Below, one piece after another: positions 8,402-14,951 of a DNA stretch of 20,489 bases. The translations under genes and the position numbers were made by a program. How positions within the stretch are numbered: position 1 is the first letter of the stretch; each line of letters begins with the position of its first letter. Location of the stretch: NCBI GenBank assembly GCA_043804035.1, contig JAZDJJ010000073.1:1-20489 (forward strand), in the 5' to 3' direction. A model generated the notes under the pieces. The model saw only the letters and a program-made list of their open reading frames with translations. It was not told the origin of the DNA and searched no databases. This stretch comes from JAZDJJ01 sp043804035. Lineage in GTDB: Bacteria > Bacteroidota > Bacteroidia > Palsa-948.

Positions 8402-8455
8402 TTATTGACAATGAACTGCCCCGCAGTAAGCTGCGAGGAATTTTTGGATTAAACT
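8402..8455 (-). repeat. Hairpin repeat copy 1 (inverted), possible terminator
   Basis: A stem of eight pairs with one mismatch, CCCCGCAG (8419-8426) against CTGCGAGG (8431-8438), with a four-base loop and then AATTTTT. The reverse complement resembles the repeats at 10003 and 20146 (ATTCC, a GC hairpin, then GTTCATT). It follows the tryptophanase stop by about 40 bases and could terminate that transcript. Confidence 0.55.
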
Positions 8456-8484
8456 TTATACTTCTGCGAAAATTCTATTACTAT

Positions 8485-8512
8485 TTTGTATTTTAAAAAA
8501 ATAGTACATTTA
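8485..8512 (+). promoter_or_regulatory. Putative promoter for nuoABC
   Basis: TTTG at 8485-8488, 16 bases, then TACATTTA at 8505-8512, one mismatch from TAnnTTTG. If real, the MITE-like element at 8530-8629 lies in the 5' untranslated region of the nuo transcript. Confidence 0.4.
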
Positions 8513-8529
8513 CTTTTTTCTATTAAATA

Positions 8530-8629
8530 TAGGACTTACGCACTGATGTCATTGCGTAGGAGAAATGAAGATTGCTTCCTGCTTCGTGCCTCGCAGTCGC
8601 AATGACGATACGGATTTGCGTAAGTCCTA
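8530..8629. mobile_element. MITE-like 100-bp palindromic element
   Basis: The outer 13-base inverted repeats are perfect: TAGGACTTACGCA at 8530-8542 and TGCGTAAGTCCTA at 8617-8629. A nested 9-base pair lies inside: GTCATTGCG at 8548-8556 and CGCAATGAC at 8598-8606. The ends are flanked by AAATA on both sides (8525-8529 and 8630-8634); alternatively the terminal TA could be a TA target duplication as made by IS630/Tc1-type transposases. The core GCCTCGCAGTCGCAATGACGA recurs with one change at 12217-12232. There is no coding capacity, so it would move only in trans. Confidence 0.7.
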
Positions 8630-8640
8630 AAATAAAAATT

Positions 8641-8991
8641 ATGCGTAACGAAAATTTAATATTATTTTTTATCGTAGCGGTTTTTCTTGTTGGTGCGGCA
8701 ATATTATTTTCTACATTTATTCCGCCAAAATCAAAGAACCCACAAAAAGGAGAACCTTATGAATGTGGAATACCTACAACAGGCGTAACATGGCTTCAAT
8801 ATAATGTTGGCTATTACATATTTGCCATTTTATTTTTGATTTTTGATGTTGAAACGGTATTTATATTTCCATGGGCTGTTGTAATGAAACAATCAGGGAT
8901 GGTTGCTTTCATTGAAATAATTATTTTTATATTCATATTAACTTTAGGACTTTTATACGCATATAAAAAAGATGCATTAAAATGGGAATGA
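8641..8991 (+). CDS. nuoA: NADH-quinone oxidoreductase subunit A
   Basis: A small membrane subunit of respiratory complex I, 116 residues with three transmembrane segments (about 5-28, 58-80 and 88-108). The conserved loop GEPYECGIP and the FLIFDVETVFIFPW segment are diagnostic; the loop lies near the quinone site. The start is the ATG at 8641 (MRNENLILFF). The frame is open back to 8572, but that stretch is the MITE-like element and should not be included. nuoB follows with a four-base ATGA overlap. Confidence 0.96.
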   Translation: MRNENLILFFIVAVFLVGAAILFSTFIPPKSKNPQKGEPYECGIPTTGVTWLQYNVGYYIFAILFLIFDVETVFIFPWAVVMKQSGMVAFIEIIIFIFILTLGLLYAYKKDALKWE

Positions 8992-9536
8992 TAAAATCAA
9001 TGCGGGATGAAGAGTTTAAAGACAACGAAACTTTAGAACTCTTTCGGAAAGAAGGTGGAAATATAATTTTTACCACTTTGGATGCAATAATTAATTGGGG
9101 CAGGTCAAATTCTGTATGGCCCTTAACTTTTGCGACAAGTTGTTGCGGTATAGAAATGATGGCGACAGGTGCATCGCGTCATGATTTTGCGAGGTTCGGT
9201 GTTGAAGTTTATCGTGCCAGTCCTCGTCAGGCAGATCTTATTGTTGTTGCCGGTACAATAGTTCGTAAAATGGCTCCTGTATTGAAGCGCCTTTATGACC
9301 AAATGTCTGAACCAAAATATGTTATTGCTATGGGTGCTTGTGCTGTTTCTGGCGGACCATTTTTTTATAATTCTTATTCAGTAGTTCGTGGTGTTGAAGA
9401 GATTATTCCTGTTGATGTGTATATACCCGGCTGTCCTCCTCGTCCTGAAGCGTTGCTTTATGGTATAATGCAGTTACAAAGAAAAATAAAAGTTGAATCA
9501 ATCAGATATAAAAGAGAATCCCAAAAAATTATTTAG
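8988..9536 (+). CDS. nuoB: NADH-quinone oxidoreductase subunit B
   Basis: The complex I subunit that carries iron-sulfur cluster N2, the last electron carrier before quinone. All four cluster ligands are visible: the tandem cysteines of TSCCGIEMM (52-53), the cysteine of MGACAVSGG (118) and that of PGCPPRPE (149). The start at 8988 overlaps the nuoA stop as ATGA and gives 182 residues; ATGs at 8982 and 9000 are possible. The stop is one base before the nuoC start, so the three genes form one transcript. Confidence 0.96.
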   Translation: MIKSMRDEEFKDNETLELFRKEGGNIIFTTLDAIINWGRSNSVWPLTFATSCCGIEMMATGASRHDFARFGVEVYRASPRQADLIVVAGTIVRKMAPVLKRLYDQMSEPKYVIAMGACAVSGGPFFYNSYSVVRGVEEIIPVDVYIPGCPPRPEALLYGIMQLQRKIKVESIRYKRESQKII

Positions 9537-9537
9537 C

Positions 9538-9993
9538 ATGGATAACAATCAATTAAAAGAACAAATTTTGTTATTAGTTCCGGAAATAGAGTTTCGTGAT
9601 AACAAACAATTTTTGGAGATAATCATTCCCCATGAAAAATTTCATTTTCTTGCAAAACATCTTAAGGAAGATGAAAATTTATCTTTTGATTATCTTGATA
9701 ATTTAACAGGAGTTGATTGGAAGACGCATCTTGAAGTGGTTTATCATCTTGCTTCAACAAAGCATAAGCATACAATTGTTTTAAAGACAAAAACTACTGA
9801 TAGAGAAAACCCTGAGTTGGATAGTGTTTGCGACTTATGGCATTCTGCTGAATTTAATGAAAGAGAAGTTTATGATCTCTTTGGTATTAAATTTCGTAAT
9901 CATCCGGATTTAAGAAGGATTTTGCTTACTGATGATTGGAACGGTTTTCCATTACGGAAAGATTATGCGGATACTCATATAGCAGAACGATAA
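9538..9993 (+). CDS. nuoC: NADH-quinone oxidoreductase subunit C
   Basis: A hydrophilic peripheral-arm subunit of complex I (30-kDa family), 151 residues. Diagnostic blocks are LDNLTGVDW, DLWHSAEFNEREVYDLFGI, HPDLRRILLTDDW and FPLRKDY. The ATG at 9538 sits one base after the nuoB stop and is preferred to the in-frame ATG at 9493, which lies inside nuoB. The protein ends where separate NuoC proteins normally end, so it is not a truncated NuoCD fusion. The next gene in a normal complex I operon, nuoD, is missing; a hairpin repeat and the convergent frr gene follow instead. Confidence 0.95.
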   Translation: MDNNQLKEQILLLVPEIEFRDNKQFLEIIIPHEKFHFLAKHLKEDENLSFDYLDNLTGVDWKTHLEVVYHLASTKHKHTIVLKTKTTDRENPELDSVCDLWHSAEFNEREVYDLFGIKFRNHPDLRRILLTDDWNGFPLRKDYADTHIAER

Positions 9994-10002
9994 AGAATAA
10001 TG

Positions 10003-10050
10003 TTTAACTTGATAATTCCCTATGGCTTGCTGCAGGGTTGTTCATTTTTA
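10003..10050 (+). repeat. Hairpin repeat copy 2, possible bidirectional terminator
   Basis: A GC-rich imperfect stem-loop (10018-10037) lies in the 78-base gap between the convergent nuoC and frr stops, with T-rich sequence on the far side. Flanking bases TTTAACTTGATAATTCCCT and GTTGTTCATT are shared with 20148-20192. A terminator role fits the position; identity as a dispersed repeat is directly visible. Confidence 0.65.
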
Positions 10051-10071
10051 CTGCTCACATTTTTTTATCTA

Positions 10072-10635
10072 TCAAATTGTCAGAATTTCTTTTTCTTTTG
10101 CATCAATGTGCTTGTCCACTATGGTAGTATAAGCATCGGTATGTTGTTGGATTTTTTCTTCGGCAATTTTTATTTCATCTTCAGCTAATTTTTTTTTAGA
10201 AAGATTTTTAATTTCTTCGTTGCCTTCTTTACGTGCATTGCGGATGCTCACTTTGGCATGCTCTCCTTCAATACGAATTTTCTTCACAAGATCCTTCCTT
10301 CTTTCTTCTGTAAGAGGAGGAATATTGATGATGATTAGCATACCGTTGTTTATCGGATTGAAACCCATGTTTGCTGACTGAATTGCTTTTTGAATTGGTT
10401 CCAACATGTTTTTTTCCCATGGCTGAATCATAATTGTGCGAGCATCGGGTGTATTGATATTTGAAATTTGGCTGAGCGGCGATAAAGTGCCGTAATAATC
10501 CACACGGATTTCATCAAGCATACTCGGATTGGCTCTGCCGGCACGGACCCTTGCAAGCCCTGACTCCAAATGAGAGATGGCTCCTTCCATCTGTTCTTTG
10601 GTGGCATCAATAATAAACTGTGCATCTTCGTTCAT
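10072..10635 (-). CDS. frr: Ribosome recycling factor
   Basis: Splits the post-termination ribosome together with EF-G so that subunits can be reused; cytoplasmic and essential. It has 187 residues, the normal length (E. coli 185). Recognisable blocks are GLARVRAGRANPSML, SQISNINTPDARTIMIQPW, IPPLTEERRKDLVKKI and VSIRNARKEGNEEIK, corresponding to the long three-helix bundle plus the small beta domain. In many bacteria frr follows pyrH; here no pyrH is nearby. The start ATG is at 10635 with an AT-rich upstream gap of 119 bases and no convincing -7 box. Confidence 0.96.
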   Translation of the reverse strand: MNEDAQFIIDATKEQMEGAISHLESGLARVRAGRANPSMLDEIRVDYYGTLSPLSQISNINTPDARTIMIQPWEKNMLEPIQKAIQSANMGFNPINNGMLIIINIPPLTEERRKDLVKKIRIEGEHAKVSIRNARKEGNEEIKNLSKKKLAEDEIKIAEEKIQQHTDAYTTIVDKHIDAKEKEILTI

Positions 10636-10754
10636 AAATTAAAATGTTTAGTGATTTCTAATAAAAAAAAATTGAATTTGTTGCTCTTATATTTTAAATA
10701 CAGTAAAATTAAAAAAGATAAATATTTTTTAAATTTTATTTTGCAATATGTTTA

Positions 10755-11321
10755 TTATTTACTCAGATTAAACAGAATACCAAAATTTAATAATCCAATG
10801 TAAATAAAATCGTCCTCAGTGAGCATGAAATGAAGTTTCGTATTACCATCCAAAATTATCTTGTCGTTGATTTTATATTCCATTCCGAATGTTGCAGCCA
10901 TTCCTAATTCTGTCGAAGAATCGGAATAGGGATTGGACCCATATAATGGATTACCATAATATCTCCATTCCCGCTGCAAAATATATAAACCAAAATCGCC
11001 ACCACAGTAAAATCTAATATCATTATCTGCGAAATAATATTGAAACATTCCGGTGATAGGAATAACAGAATATTTATAAATTCCATAATAACTTTCCCAT
11101 CTATTTTCACTAAAAGAAGAATAAAAAATATTTCCGCCAACAGCCATTTTGTCATTTAGCATGTACTTTGCTGTACCACCAAAACTAAATCCTGCAGTAG
11201 CATAAGAGCTGAATCTAAAAAGTGGAAGTTGCAATCCTATTGAGGGTCCTAATTTGAATTGTGCTTTAAGTGAAAAAGAAACACATAAAAGAAATGCAAA
11301 GAATAAAATTTTTTTTTTCAT
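10755..11321 (-). CDS. Small outer-membrane beta-barrel protein
   Basis: 188 residues beginning with a clear signal peptide (MKKKILFFAFLLCVSFSLKA, cleavage near residue 20), followed by alternating glycine/aromatic strands such as FKLGPSIGLQLPL, FSFGGTAKYMLNDKMAVGGN, GMFQYYFADNDIRFYCGGDFG and GMEYKINDKIILDGNTKLHF. This is the pattern of the eight-stranded OMP_b-brl family of Bacteroidota. It lies 21 bases behind a second barrel gene on the same strand, probably in one operon. Substrate or partner cannot be inferred. Confidence 0.75.
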   Translation of the reverse strand: MKKKILFFAFLLCVSFSLKAQFKLGPSIGLQLPLFRFSSYATAGFSFGGTAKYMLNDKMAVGGNIFYSSFSENRWESYYGIYKYSVIPITGMFQYYFADNDIRFYCGGDFGLYILQREWRYYGNPLYGSNPYSDSSTELGMAATFGMEYKINDKIILDGNTKLHFMLTEDDFIYIGLLNFGILFNLSK

Positions 11322-11342
11322 TCAAAAATATTATTAAAAGGA

Positions 11343-12035
11343 TTATCTTTTTCTTCTATCGTACTGCCTTCCTTTTCCTAGTTTAGCAGCATATGCAAAA
11401 GCATAACCAAGTGATATCTGAAAACAAATATTTTTCATAACCGGCTCACCACTTTCTGTAATGCCATTAAACCCAAGATTAGCACGAAGACAAAAATTAA
11501 ATCCTCTGTCGGATTGATAACCTGTTCCACCTGCTATTCCAAAATCAGTCGTAGAAAAACCTTCTTTATCACCACTTTCAACGGAAATAACTGTTGGTTT
11601 TGGCAGACCAACTGTGGTAGTTGTTGTTTCATACTTATAATTCAAAGTAGCAAGTGAGGAAATCATAGGTCCTGCATAGACGTAAGAACCTGTAGATAAA
11701 GTAAGTTGAAAAAGGATAGGGAAGTCAATATAATTTAATGTGTATGAACCTTTTGTTTCAGTATTATTAGGAGCAGAAGGAGGAGGAGGAATATAACTGT
11801 ATTTAAAGGTAGAACCTTTTTGAGAAAACACCACTTCGCCCTGAATAGAAAAAACATCTGTGAAAGCGTAATTGAAAAATCCACCGGCATGAAATCCTAA
11901 TTTATAATTATATCCCTTTAAATTCTCGCCGAGAAAATTTGCAACATTCAAACCGGCTTTAGGTCCGCCTGATATTTGTGCTACGGAAAAAGTCCATGCA
12001 CATAGCAGAATGATAAAAAGAAAAAATTTTTTCAT
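11343..12035 (-). CDS. PorT-like outer-membrane beta-barrel protein
   Basis: 230 residues with a signal peptide (MKKFFLFIILLCAWTFSVAQ, cleavage after AQ near residue 20) and the entry motif GGPKAGLNVANFLGE typical of the PorT/OMP_b-brl_2 family. Later strands include GFHAGGFFNYAFTDVFSIQGEV, LNYIDFPILFQL (the family's conserved YIDFPxL-type strand), and TDFGIAGGTGYQ. A proline stretch (PPPPS, near residue 85) sits in a probable surface loop. True PorT works with the type IX secretion system, but most members of this family have no known role, so no symbol is given. A promoter with both boxes lies upstream. Confidence 0.8.
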   Translation of the reverse strand: MKKFFLFIILLCAWTFSVAQISGGPKAGLNVANFLGENLKGYNYKLGFHAGGFFNYAFTDVFSIQGEVVFSQKGSTFKYSYIPPPPSAPNNTETKGSYTLNYIDFPILFQLTLSTGSYVYAGPMISSLATLNYKYETTTTTVGLPKPTVISVESGDKEGFSTTDFGIAGGTGYQSDRGFNFCLRANLGFNGITESGEPVMKNICFQISLGYAFAYAAKLGKGRQYDRRKR

Positions 12036-12070
12036 AATATATCTGATTAAATTTTTCTAAAATATTATTA

Positions 12071-12099
12071 CAAACCTACATAAAATTTTTAATTACACA
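12071..12099 (-). promoter_or_regulatory. Promoter for the outer-membrane barrel operon
   Basis: Read on the minus strand: TGTG (12099-12096), 17 bases, TAGGTTTG (12078-12071), an exact TAnnTTTG -7 box. The expected start point near 12064 gives a leader of about 28 bases before the ATG at 12035. The whole block is nearly identical to 20342-20370, where the first box is the perfect TTTG. Confidence 0.65.
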
Positions 12100-12205
12100 T
12101 AAAAAGTTTAGAGTGCCTAAAGTGTTTAAATTATCTAAAGTTTAAGTGTTATTTAATGGCAGTTCTAAAAATACAAATAAACATCATTCGTCATTTATCA
12201 TAAAT

Positions 12206-12260
12206 TGCTTTGTGCCTCGCAGTCGTAATGACGAGATTGATTTTTGGAACCGCCCTTAAG
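12206..12260 (+). repeat. Dispersed repeat next to acyltransferase gene
   Basis: The left part (ATTGCTT, then CTCGCAGTCGTAATGACGA) resembles the core of the MITE-like element at 8571-8607. The right part, from GTCGTAATGACGA to CCCTTAAG (12222-12260), matches 20297-20335 with few changes. It abuts the acyltransferase stop at 12263. The remainder of the 12036-12262 gap is AT-rich, apart from the promoter listed separately. Confidence 0.6.
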
Positions 12261-12262
12261 AT

Positions 12263-12841
12263 TTACTTTGCTTTTACATTTTTCCAATCAAAATTTTTTG
12301 GGTTTTTTGGAGAAGCATCTTTGTAATATTCACGAATAATTTCAAAGTCCTTTTGTATGTCGCCCGTTGGAATGAATGAGGTACCGATAAAGGCACATTT
12401 TTTTTTATAATCAATTTTCCCAAGCACGATAGGAACTTTTGCTTTTAGTGCAACATAATAAAATCCCAATTTCCATTTGTCAACTTTCTTGCGTGTGCCT
12501 TCCGGAGTCATCAGCACGATAATTTCATTCTTGTTGTTTATTAATTCTACCATTGCATCTATCAAATTATTATGCTTGTTGCGGTCAACAGGAATTCCTC
12601 CTAACGCACGAAAAAAAATTCCAAAAGGGAACCGGAATAAATCTTTTTTTGCGAGATACTTTACATTCAATCCGAATAATTTCCAGGCACAACTGCCATA
12701 CAAAAAATCCCAATTGCTGGTATGAGGCGCAGCAATAAGCACATACTTTTTTATTCCAAGCGGTATTTCACCTTGGATTTTCCAGCCCGTGAAGGCAAAC
12801 ACTATTTTGGCGAAAAGACGATACAAGTTTTTTTTCTGCAA
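12263..12841 (-). CDS. 1-acyl-sn-glycerol-3-phosphate acyltransferase family protein
   Basis: A PlsC-fold acyltransferase, 192 residues, acting on phospholipid precursors or a related acyl acceptor at the inner membrane face. Motifs seen are APHTSNWDF with the catalytic H40-x4-D45, GGIPVDR (81-87) and TPEGTRKK (EGTR, 114-117). The HTSNWD variant and short length match a subgroup common in Bacteroidota, annotated as glycerol acyltransferase, whose exact acceptor is not established. The start is the TTG at 12841: no in-frame ATG or GTG exists upstream before the divergent gene, and the next Met is deep inside the domain. Divergent from the DUF3822 gene with 28 bases between starts. Confidence 0.85.
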   Translation of the reverse strand: MQKKNLYRLFAKIVFAFTGWKIQGEIPLGIKKYVLIAAPHTSNWDFLYGSCAWKLFGLNVKYLAKKDLFRFPFGIFFRALGGIPVDRNKHNNLIDAMVELINNKNEIIVLMTPEGTRKKVDKWKLGFYYVALKAKVPIVLGKIDYKKKCAFIGTSFIPTGDIQKDFEIIREYYKDASPKNPKNFDWKNVKAK

Positions 12842-12857
12842 AGGAAAGTAAAATAAT

Positions 12858-12865
12858 TAGTTTTG
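12858..12865 (+). promoter_or_regulatory. Putative -7 box for the DUF3822-rsmD operon
   Basis: TAGTTTTG fits TAnnTTTG exactly and ends four bases before the ATG at 12870, in the 28-base gap between divergent genes. A normal start point would give a leaderless mRNA. No clear TTTG -33 box; tentative. Confidence 0.35.
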
Positions 12866-12869
12866 CATA

Positions 12870-13766
12870 ATGGAAACAAAAAATGAAGTTTTTGCTTCTT
12901 TATCCTCCTGCAAAATCACTGACGAATCGTTTTCTCTTGAAAACGTAAAGGATTATCATCTTTCTCTTTTGTTGCAACCGGAAGGGTTGAGTTATGCTAT
13001 GCTGGATATGATAAATAACAAATACCTTGCTGCCGAATTTATTTCGTTTGAAAAAACAAAACACTTTAATACTGCTGTAAAAAATATTGAGGAGATTTTT
13101 AAAAACGAACAGTCGTTACTTTATAAATTATCTTCTACAAAAAAAATCAAAAGTGCTTCACTTTGCATTGCTCATCCTTCATTCACGTTGATTCCTTCTC
13201 CACTCTTTGAAGAAGGCAAGGAATCTGATTATTTGAAATTCAATCTTCTTTCCGAAGTGGGGGAAAAAATTTCGTATGATATATTAAGAAACGCTAACGC
13301 CAGAAATATTTATGTTTTGCCAAATTCTATTAGAATAATTTTTAGACAATATTTTCCGCAATTAAAAATTTTTCATCATACTTCTGTTTTAATAGAAGGA
13401 CTATTGATGCAGTATAAAGGTAGTACAAGTAAAAAAATATTTGCGAACTTTCATCAATCTTATTTTGAAATTGTTTTGCTGAACGGAAGTGAACTTATGT
13501 TTTGCAATACATTCCCCTATCAAAATCCTGAAGATGTTGCTTATTACTTGTTTTTTATTTTTGAACAGATGAAACTAAATTCTGATTCAACTGAACTTGT
13601 TTTGTCAGGACATATAGACAAAATTTCGGGCATTCATTCTTTGCTTTACAATTACATTAGAAATGTTCGTTTTGCATCGCGACCTGAGGGATTCAATTAT
13701 AGTTACAAGTTTGATGAAATTTCTTCGCATCAGTTTTGGAGTTTGTTTGTTCAGTATCTATCATAA
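12870..13766 (+). CDS. DUF3822 family protein
   Basis: 298 residues of unknown function. I assign it to DUF3822 from its length, its content (LQPEGLSYAMLDMINNKYLAAEFISF near the N-terminus, then ASLCIAHPSFTLIPSPLFEEGK, and FANFHQSYFEIVLLNGSELMFCNTF in the middle, with a VLSGHIDKIS stretch late) and its position just before rsmD, an arrangement I recall as common in Bacteroidota. No signal peptide or membrane segment is evident, so it is probably cytoplasmic. The repeated strand-like pattern and the VLSG segment could reflect an actin/ASKHA-like fold; that is inference only. rsmD follows after 80 bases. Confidence 0.7.
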   Translation: METKNEVFASLSSCKITDESFSLENVKDYHLSLLLQPEGLSYAMLDMINNKYLAAEFISFEKTKHFNTAVKNIEEIFKNEQSLLYKLSSTKKIKSASLCIAHPSFTLIPSPLFEEGKESDYLKFNLLSEVGEKISYDILRNANARNIYVLPNSIRIIFRQYFPQLKIFHHTSVLIEGLLMQYKGSTSKKIFANFHQSYFEIVLLNGSELMFCNTFPYQNPEDVAYYLFFIFEQMKLNSDSTELVLSGHIDKISGIHSLLYNYIRNVRFASRPEGFNYSYKFDEISSHQFWSLFVQYLS

Positions 13767-13846
13767 GATAACCAACGAGAAATCAAAATACAAACAACAA
13801 ATAAATTCTCAAAAGTGCAGAGACCTCAATTTATATTTTGTAAGAT

Positions 13847-14380
13847 ATGCGTATAATCGGTGGTACTCATAAAAGCAGACAGTTTCACATTTTAAATAAC
13901 TCTGGTATTCGCCCTACGACTGATTTTGCTAAAGAAGCATTGTTTAATATTCTTCAACATAGAATTGATTTTGAAAATATGACTGTGTTAGATCTTTTTA
14001 GTGGAAGCGGATCTATCAGTTACGAATTTGCATCAAGAGGTTGCAAACACATCACATCAATTGAAAAAAATCCGAACTGCTGTAACTTTATCAAAAAAAA
14101 ATCTCAGGAATTTGGATTTGAAAACATTCGTGTTGTAAGTATGGATGTATTTAAGTTTTTGAATTTATGTACAGATACATTCAATATCATCTTTGCCGAT
14201 CCTCCTTTCAAATTACAAAATATAGAACGTATTCCTGCATTAGTATTTGAAAAAAATTTAATAACAGAAAACGGGATGCTGATAGTGGAACATTCCACCG
14301 AAATAAATTTTTCAGAGATAAAACAACTGACAGAAACGAGAAATTATGGAACAGTGAATTTTAGTATTTTTCTTCTATGA
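13847..14380 (+). CDS. rsmD: 16S rRNA (guanine(966)-N(2))-methyltransferase
   Basis: Methylates N2 of G966 in 16S rRNA during small-subunit assembly, using S-adenosylmethionine. It has 177 residues, close to the family norm. Motifs are MRIIGGTHKSRQF at the N-terminus, RPTTDFAKEALFNIL (22-36), the SAM-binding VLDLFSGSGSISYEF (47-61) with the acidic residue in SIEKNP, and the catalytic FADPPF (DPPF 118-121), the N-methyltransferase signature. It probably shares a transcript with the DUF3822 gene upstream. Confidence 0.93.
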   Translation: MRIIGGTHKSRQFHILNNSGIRPTTDFAKEALFNILQHRIDFENMTVLDLFSGSGSISYEFASRGCKHITSIEKNPNCCNFIKKKSQEFGFENIRVVSMDVFKFLNLCTDTFNIIFADPPFKLQNIERIPALVFEKNLITENGMLIVEHSTEINFSEIKQLTETRNYGTVNFSIFLL

Positions 14381-14428
14381 GTCATTTTTGATTTTTATTT
14401 GTCTGTGTATTAAATAAATTTTTTCATG

Positions 14429-14436
14429 TACATTTG
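14429..14436 (+). promoter_or_regulatory. Putative -7 box for coaD
   Basis: TACATTTG is an exact TAnnTTTG match in the 82-base rsmD-coaD spacer, 26 bases before the coaD ATG. A TGTG at 14404-14407 with a 21-base gap is a weak -33 candidate. Confidence 0.45.
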
Positions 14437-14462
14437 ATAATCCAAAAAATAAATATGAACAA

Positions 14463-14951
14463 ATGAAAATTGCAGTTTTCCCCGGTTCCTTTGACCCCAT
14501 CACTCTGGGACACGAAGACATTGTACGCAGGGCATTATCGCTGTTTGATAAAATTATTATTGCTGTTGGACAAAACGCTACTAAAAAAAGTTTCTTTACT
14601 CTAAAAAAAAGAAAAATATGGATAGAAAAAACTTTTGCAGATGAAAAAAAAATTGAAGTAGAAATTTTTAATGGACTCACTGTTGATTTCTGTAAAAAAG
14701 TAAAAGCAAATTATATTTTACGCGGAATCCGTACTTCTGCCGATTTTGAATTTGAACGTGTGATTGCTCAAATGAATAAAACTATGGCTCCAGAAATAGA
14801 AACCATTTTCATCCTTTCTTCTTTAGAATATTCAGCCATCATGTCCACCATAGTGAGAGATATTATTAGCCACGGAGGTGATGTAAGCAAGTTCGTTCCA
14901 TCTGCTATCAGAAAAAATTTATTCTCTCAAAACGCAATGAAACGCAGATGA
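14463..14951 (+). CDS. coaD: Pantetheine-phosphate adenylyltransferase
   Basis: Transfers AMP from ATP to 4'-phosphopantetheine to give dephospho-CoA, the penultimate step of coenzyme A synthesis; a cytoplasmic hexamer in known relatives. 162 residues. The nucleotidyltransferase signature is PGSFDPITLGHEDIV with T14 and H17 of the TxGH motif. Substrate-site segments are FFTLKKRKIW, FNGLTVDFCKK, LRGIRTSADFEFE and SSLEYSAIMSTIVRDIISHGG. The C-terminal tail after FVPSAI is slightly longer than usual and runs into AT-rich repeat-like DNA. The TGA overlaps the ATG of the next gene as ATGA. Confidence 0.95.
   Translation: MKIAVFPGSFDPITLGHEDIVRRALSLFDKIIIAVGQNATKKSFFTLKKRKIWIEKTFADEKKIEVEIFNGLTVDFCKKVKANYILRGIRTSADFEFERVIAQMNKTMAPEIETIFILSSLEYSAIMSTIVRDIISHGGDVSKFVPSAIRKNLFSQNAMKRR

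Noticed and set aside
8572..8640. N-terminal extension of nuoA
   Set aside because: The open frame lies wholly within or beside the MITE-like element; NuoA homologues begin at MRNEN-like sequence, so the ATG at 8641 is the start.
10000..10188. Small hydrophobic open frame on the plus strand
   Set aside because: It is made of the hairpin repeat plus the complement of frr; no coding signal of its own.
11343..12035. Assignment as PorT of type IX secretion
   Set aside because: Only the general barrel family is supported; no other secretion genes are nearby.
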